The notes beneath the pieces are model-generated. The model did no database searches. It saw only the letters and a list, made by a program, of their open reading frames with translations, and was not told the origin of the DNA. DNA of 64,000 nt from CAZZHG01 sp964653655. GTDB lineage: Bacteria; Bdellovibrionota; FAC87; UBA2466. A program made the position numbers and the translations under genes. The stretch covers positions 1-64,000 of the forward strand of contig CAZZHG010000007.1 of NCBI GenBank assembly GCA_964653655.1. The letters run 5' to 3'. Positions 60,325 to 64,000 of the stretch are shown in pieces (the first letter of the stretch is position 1; every line of letters starts with the position of its first letter).

Positions 60325-60564
60325 CCTCAACTCGCGAGTTTCGATACTCACTTCTTCGCCTCTTCGCCCTTCAGAAAGCCGAACTCGCCAATTGTGTTCA
60401 AATGAGCACATTTCCAATGTCGGAAAAGAATTAGCGGTTTAGGTGCCCACAATTCCCCGGCGCCGCTAAGGAGGCCCGAATTCCGCTACAATGGTAGTTA
60501 TTCGTCGGCAACGGGGATCATTCAAGCGACCGAAATCACGCTCCAACCCTCACGGATCTTCTCT
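60302..60564. other. Intergenic region between tRNA-Gly and the beta-helix gene
   Basis: Apart from the inverted repeat at its start I see no gene, RNA or strong hairpin. TACAAT near 60487-60494 could be a -10 of the following gene, but a matching -35 is not convincing. Confidence 0.4.
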
Positions 60565-62973
60565 ATGCAGATACGCCTGATTGCCTTTTGCTTCGCCGTT
60601 TGCGGTGCCGCCGTCCAAGCGAGCGATCTGCTGCTCTCGGGGAATCCGGACTTCGGAAGAGTTCCGTTTGGGGAATATAAGATTCTTCCTTTCCAAGTCA
60701 CCAACTCGGGCGCCTCTCCAATATTGCCCACTCGCATCCAGCTCACGGGACTATTCAGGGTCATCTACTCCAGCTGCCGCACCCCTTTGACTACGGGACA
60801 GTCGTGCGATTTGAATGTCGTCGTCTTCTCCAGCCCGAATGGCCGGAATAGTTCCCGCCTGAAGGTCACCGGCCACGCGGGAAACGTCCCGCACAGCGCC
60901 GCCCTCACGCTCACCGCCACCCTCTATCGGAATCTCACTCCCGTCGCGTCCTCATTGTCGTTCCAGGGCACCCAAGGCCAAACTATTTCCGGAACTCTCA
61001 CGGGTCAGGACTCGGACGGCGACGTGCTCAGTTACTCTATCGTCGCCGGCCCATCGAACGGCTCGATCTCGGTTCCCGTTGACGGCGGGGCGGCTTTCAC
61101 CTACACCCCTGCGCCGGACTATTCCGGCACGGATACTTTCACCTATGTCGCTCGCGATGGGCGCTTGAACTCGAATGCGGCTACGGTCTCTCTCATCGTT
61201 CGTCCGAGAGATATTTTCGTACCGATCGTCGCCAATGAGCTTGCCGAGGCCACTACCGTTCGCCTTCAGCAAGCCATCGATCGAGCTTCGAGTCTTCAAG
61301 TCGGCCTACGCCTGCAAGCGAATGGGGTCTACCTGACCGAACGGGAGCTCGTGATCAACGCGCCCGGGCCGCTGTTTCTGGACGGAGCGGGCGCCACCCT
61401 CCGCAAGGTGGCGAACCCGGATGCCGTATTGCGCATAGCCGGCGCTCGCGACGGCTTCACCGTACGCGACCTGGACATATTCGCCTCGGATGGAAGTTTC
61501 AGTCAGGTTGAAACCGCTTGTACCATCCAGTGGCCGAGGGAAGTGGCGGAGTACGGAATCATCCTTAACTCGGGCCGAGGGATTACGTTATCCGGGATCA
61601 GAATCCAGAACGCCTCGAAAACGGCGGTTCTCGTCGATCCTTCGTCCAGCGAGATTGCGGGCCTGACCCTGGACACTTTGGTTCTCAAGTTCAACGGCGA
61701 AGGCCTAAGGCTGAACGGCAAGAGCACGAGCCGTATCCGCTCCACTCGGGTTTTCGGAACCGTGATTCTCTTCACGAAGAGCCAGGGGGCTACCTTGAGT
61801 TTCGTTGAAGATCTAACCTGGCTGGGCGGTTCCATCGAGAAGTCCCAAGGCGACAGCATCCGAGTCAGCGACAGCTCCAGGATCGAATTTTTCGGCTATA
61901 CCGAGAACTACGGCGGCTGGCAGATCATTTCGTGGAGTCAGGTCCCGTATCATTTTTGTCCTAGAAACGTGGCGTCCAATGCCGTGAGGCTCACGCGCAC
62001 CGCGAACTTCCGCTTTCGCGGGCGCATCGGCGACGAAAGACTGGAACGCGGAACCGGACCGCTCGCCACGATCGAACAAAGCCAGTGTTACGAAGTTTCG
62101 AGCAAGGCGGTCGTACTTTCGCGGGATGCCGGCTGCGCGGCTTCCATCCAGAGACCGGTACTGGAAACGTTCGCGGCCAATCCAATCCCCGAGGAGCTTC
62201 AAGAAGGCACCGCCCTCCTCGTGCTTCCCTCGGATTCGCCGGAGATCGTACGGCAAAAGTTTCGCACCGCCGCTTCTAGCCGGCCCCGGCTAGGGATCAC
62301 CCTCTCCCCGTGGGCGTCCTACAACTGGCCCATGATTGTCATGACGGGCAATGCGGACACGCCTGCGTTTATTCGAGGAAGAGGGGCGATCATTTCGCTG
62401 GTGGGCGGGTCGGCTGGGGCTCCGGTGGACGCCGTCTTCAAGCTGCAAATCCCGACCAATTGGGTCGGGACCGCCCGCTTCTTCATCCGGGACCTGACCC
62501 TTCGCGCGACCGGGGCGAGATACGGAATCCAGGTTAGCGGAGGGCAGAGCCTGACTCTAAAAGGAATCCGGATCGAGGGGGCGCTCGAAGCGGGGGTTCG
62601 AGGAGAGGGACGGCCGGGAGCGGGCTTTTACTACAACACCTTCGCCGATATCTCGGTGCTTCACTCCGGAAAGGCCATCGAGATCGTCTCTCTCACTAAC
62701 GAGAAGTACGCCGGCGCCAATTTTATCCGAAACCTTAGGGTCGTAAGCGTTCCCACCGTTCTCTCACTCCATTGGACCGGGTCCGTCGTCGCCTACCAGG
62801 TGCAGGCCGATTGGCGCGGCGAACCTCCGAACTCTCCCAAGCTGCTCCTGGATACCACCTTCACTTCCGATGTGGACGGCTTCCGGGTAGTGCTGCCGGG
62901 GACCTCTCCGGCTCCGGCGCTCATTCGTGCCGGCATGGAAGTGCGCGGGATCAACTTCGAATACTCTCCCTGA
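60565..62973 (+). CDS. Secreted multidomain protein: Ig-like, cadherin-like and right-handed beta-helix
   Basis: 802 residues with a signal peptide (RLIAFCFAVCGAAVQASD). Residues 22-115 form an HYDIN/ASPM-like Ig domain (PDFGRVPFGEYKILPFQVTN), 120-215 a tandem-repeat cadherin-like domain (TLTGQDSDGDVLSYSI, TPAPDYSGTDTFTYVARDG), and the remainder a pectate-lyase-type beta-helix with repeating short strands (FTVRDLDIFASDG, ITLSGIRIQNASK, LTLKGIRIEGALE). Paired Cys occur. Lacks recognised catalytic residues of a polysaccharide lyase that I could confirm, so surface adhesion or glycan binding/cleavage are both possible. No ribosome-binding site is obvious. Confidence 0.78.
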   Translation: MQIRLIAFCFAVCGAAVQASDLLLSGNPDFGRVPFGEYKILPFQVTNSGASPILPTRIQLTGLFRVIYSSCRTPLTTGQSCDLNVVVFSSPNGRNSSRLKVTGHAGNVPHSAALTLTATLYRNLTPVASSLSFQGTQGQTISGTLTGQDSDGDVLSYSIVAGPSNGSISVPVDGGAAFTYTPAPDYSGTDTFTYVARDGRLNSNAATVSLIVRPRDIFVPIVANELAEATTVRLQQAIDRASSLQVGLRLQANGVYLTERELVINAPGPLFLDGAGATLRKVANPDAVLRIAGARDGFTVRDLDIFASDGSFSQVETACTIQWPREVAEYGIILNSGRGITLSGIRIQNASKTAVLVDPSSSEIAGLTLDTLVLKFNGEGLRLNGKSTSRIRSTRVFGTVILFTKSQGATLSFVEDLTWLGGSIEKSQGDSIRVSDSSRIEFFGYTENYGGWQIISWSQVPYHFCPRNVASNAVRLTRTANFRFRGRIGDERLERGTGPLATIEQSQCYEVSSKAVVLSRDAGCAASIQRPVLETFAANPIPEELQEGTALLVLPSDSPEIVRQKFRTAASSRPRLGITLSPWASYNWPMIVMTGNADTPAFIRGRGAIISLVGGSAGAPVDAVFKLQIPTNWVGTARFFIRDLTLRATGARYGIQVSGGQSLTLKGIRIEGALEAGVRGEGRPGAGFYYNTFADISVLHSGKAIEIVSLTNEKYAGANFIRNLRVVSVPTVLSLHWTGSVVAYQVQADWRGEPPNSPKLLLDTTFTSDVDGFRVVLPGTSPAPALIRAGMEVRGINFEYSP

Positions 62974-63024
62974 CCGCTTCGCACTCCGGATAAACACGTC
63001 CGCCCTTTCTGCCGATAACTCTCC

Positions 63025-63714
63025 GTGGGTTTCAAAAGACATCTCTTTCTGTTCGCCTTCGTTCTATTCGCCGCGTCAGCGGCTTGTTTCGGCGAGCTCC
63101 CCAAACACGCGGTCGTCATCATCGACATGCAGCCGAAGTTCGAAACCCGTGGCGGATCCGCGGACAAACCCGACAACGTCGAAAAGGTGAAGAAGCTGAC
63201 CGCCGCGCAAGTCACCGCGATCAAGAACGCAAAGCTGGCGAAGGCCCCCATCCTCATCGTCGAGTACGACGGATACGGCGACACCAAAGACGATTTGAAG
63301 AAAGAGCTCACCGACTATAAGGATGTTAAGTACTTCATCAAGAACTCAGATGGAATGTTCGAGGACTACAACAAGAGCAAGAAAGACATCGTCGATCACC
63401 TAAAGGCCAAAGGCATCGACACCCTGATCATCATGGGAGCCAACGGCGGAGCCTGCGTGCGCAGCAGCATCACGGGAGCGATCGAAAACAAGTTCAACGT
63501 GATAGCCTTCAGCAAGGGGATAGCGGATTTCAACTTCGACGACTTCATGTGGCCGTACAACTACAAGGACATCAAGGAAACCACCTTCAAAGAGGTAGGG
63601 GACATAGAAACGGTGAATGCGACCCTTGGGCTTAGCCAAAAAGAAGCTCCTGCCCCTCCTGCGCTCCCCGAGGAAGTCCATGATATGAAGGCCGAACCAG
63701 GAGCAAATCCATGA
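63025..63714 (+). CDS. Exported isochorismatase-fold cysteine hydrolase
   Basis: 229 residues. An N-terminal hydrophobic signal (FKRHLFLFAFVLFAASAACF) is followed by the isochorismatase fold: AVVIIDMQPKF (Asp near 34), VKYFIKNSDGMF (Lys near 106) and MGANGGACVRSSITGA (Cys near 144), the Asp-Lys-Cys triad of amidase-like hydrolases. Family members are usually cytosolic, so the signal peptide is unusual. GTG start at 63025. Its stop overlaps the next gene's ATG (ATGA). Confidence 0.85.
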   Translation: MGFKRHLFLFAFVLFAASAACFGELPKHAVVIIDMQPKFETRGGSADKPDNVEKVKKLTAAQVTAIKNAKLAKAPILIVEYDGYGDTKDDLKKELTDYKDVKYFIKNSDGMFEDYNKSKKDIVDHLKAKGIDTLIIMGANGGACVRSSITGAIENKFNVIAFSKGIADFNFDDFMWPYNYKDIKETTFKEVGDIETVNATLGLSQKEAPAPPALPEEVHDMKAEPGANP

Positions 63715-64000
63715 AAGCTTGGCTGACCAGTTTGCTGTTTCTCTCCGGCATCGCCTCCGCCGCGCACCTGGAAGACGTGAAACTTCTGAAGTTCACTCCC
63801 GGACCGGAAAAGTTCGAATTGAAGCTGCAGCTGAAAGACGGGCCGAAGGATTCGTACTTCCTTGTGGACATCGTAAAGAGCGATTCGGAGTCCTTCGCGA
63901 AGCTCGCCCATGTCGTGCGCAAGTTCATGGAAAAAGAAAAGTACAAGTTGGACCTCAACATCCCGAGCTTCTCTCCGTCGCCTAGCGGAAGCCACTACCG
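63711..64000 (+). CDS. Secreted protein of unknown function (partial, 3' end missing)
   Basis: The first 96 codons run off the right edge. A signal peptide (MKAWLTSLLFLSGIASAAHL) precedes a charged, Lys/Glu/Phe-rich sequence (LEDVKLLKFTPGPEKFELKL) with beta-strand character. It overlaps the isochorismatase-like gene by ATGA, so both exported proteins are probably co-translated. No family recognised from the visible part. Confidence 0.7.
   Translation, partial: MKAWLTSLLFLSGIASAAHLEDVKLLKFTPGPEKFELKLQLKDGPKDSYFLVDIVKSDSESFAKLAHVVRKFMEKEKYKLDLNIPSFSPSPSGSHY

Overview
The window is a GC-rich chromosomal segment from a Gram-negative bacterium. Many predicted proteins carry signal peptides, there are outer-membrane beta-barrel candidates, a cytochrome bd oxidase, a SUF iron-sulfur regulator, FHA proteins, sigma-54-like promoters and a large hydrolytic secretome. 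This combination suggests Bdellovibrionota or another former 'Deltaproteobacteria' lineage, but no marker here fixes the taxon. Genes are densely packed. Most same-strand neighbours overlap by 1-14 bases (often GTGA or ATGA), no intergenic gap exceeds 300 bases, and no insertion sequence, prophage or CRISPR array is visible.

Layout. 1-1.2 kb: start of a suf operon (Rrf2 regulator, then sufB running off the left edge). 1.3-7 kb: outer-membrane and secreted unknowns, a VOC protein, an RluA-type pseudouridine synthase, cupin, glutaredoxin, M15 peptidase and peroxiredoxin. 6.9-11.5 kb: cobalamin-dependent methionine synthase (metH) overlapping a core-MetE-like gene, with a long hairpin in the metH leader. 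11.6-21.5 kb: secreted HExxH protein, di-haem cytochrome with InlB-like repeats, MscS channel, a ThiL homologue lacking key aspartates, FHA protein and an Na+/H+ antiporter. 21.5-33 kb: secreted papain-like peptidase, DUF1223 protein, GH15 and GH13 glucan hydrolases, trypsin-like protease, a LemA-TPM-TPM operon and two secreted unknowns with sigma-54-like promoters.

33-46.6 kb: the most unusual region. A minus-strand run of nine tightly spaced genes (46623 down to 34391) starts with a secreted protein-glutaminase-like protein. It continues with a PaaK-like adenylating enzyme, an ATPase-like/GNAT fusion, a LuxE-type acyl-protein synthetase, a LuxC-PaaK fusion, an MFS transporter, a second GNAT, a trypsin-like protease and an FHA membrane protein. 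It ends at a perfect 25-bp palindrome shared with a convergent third GNAT gene. The set looks like an acyl activation, reduction and transfer system; its product is unknown.

46.8-64 kb: a secreted EF-hand protein, a PMT-family glycosyltransferase, a 1012-residue secreted class-3 lipase behind a sigma-54-like promoter, cydAB, a CPA2 antiporter, an exported HAD/zeta-toxin fusion, tRNA-Gly(UCC), a secreted beta-helix protein, a secreted isochorismatase-fold protein and a partial secreted gene at the right edge. Two further patterns recur: start codons directly preceded by a -10-like hexamer at 6-7 nt, often with a C-tract (apparently leaderless mRNAs), and TGGTCC/TGGCAC...TTGCA promoters before genes for exported proteins.
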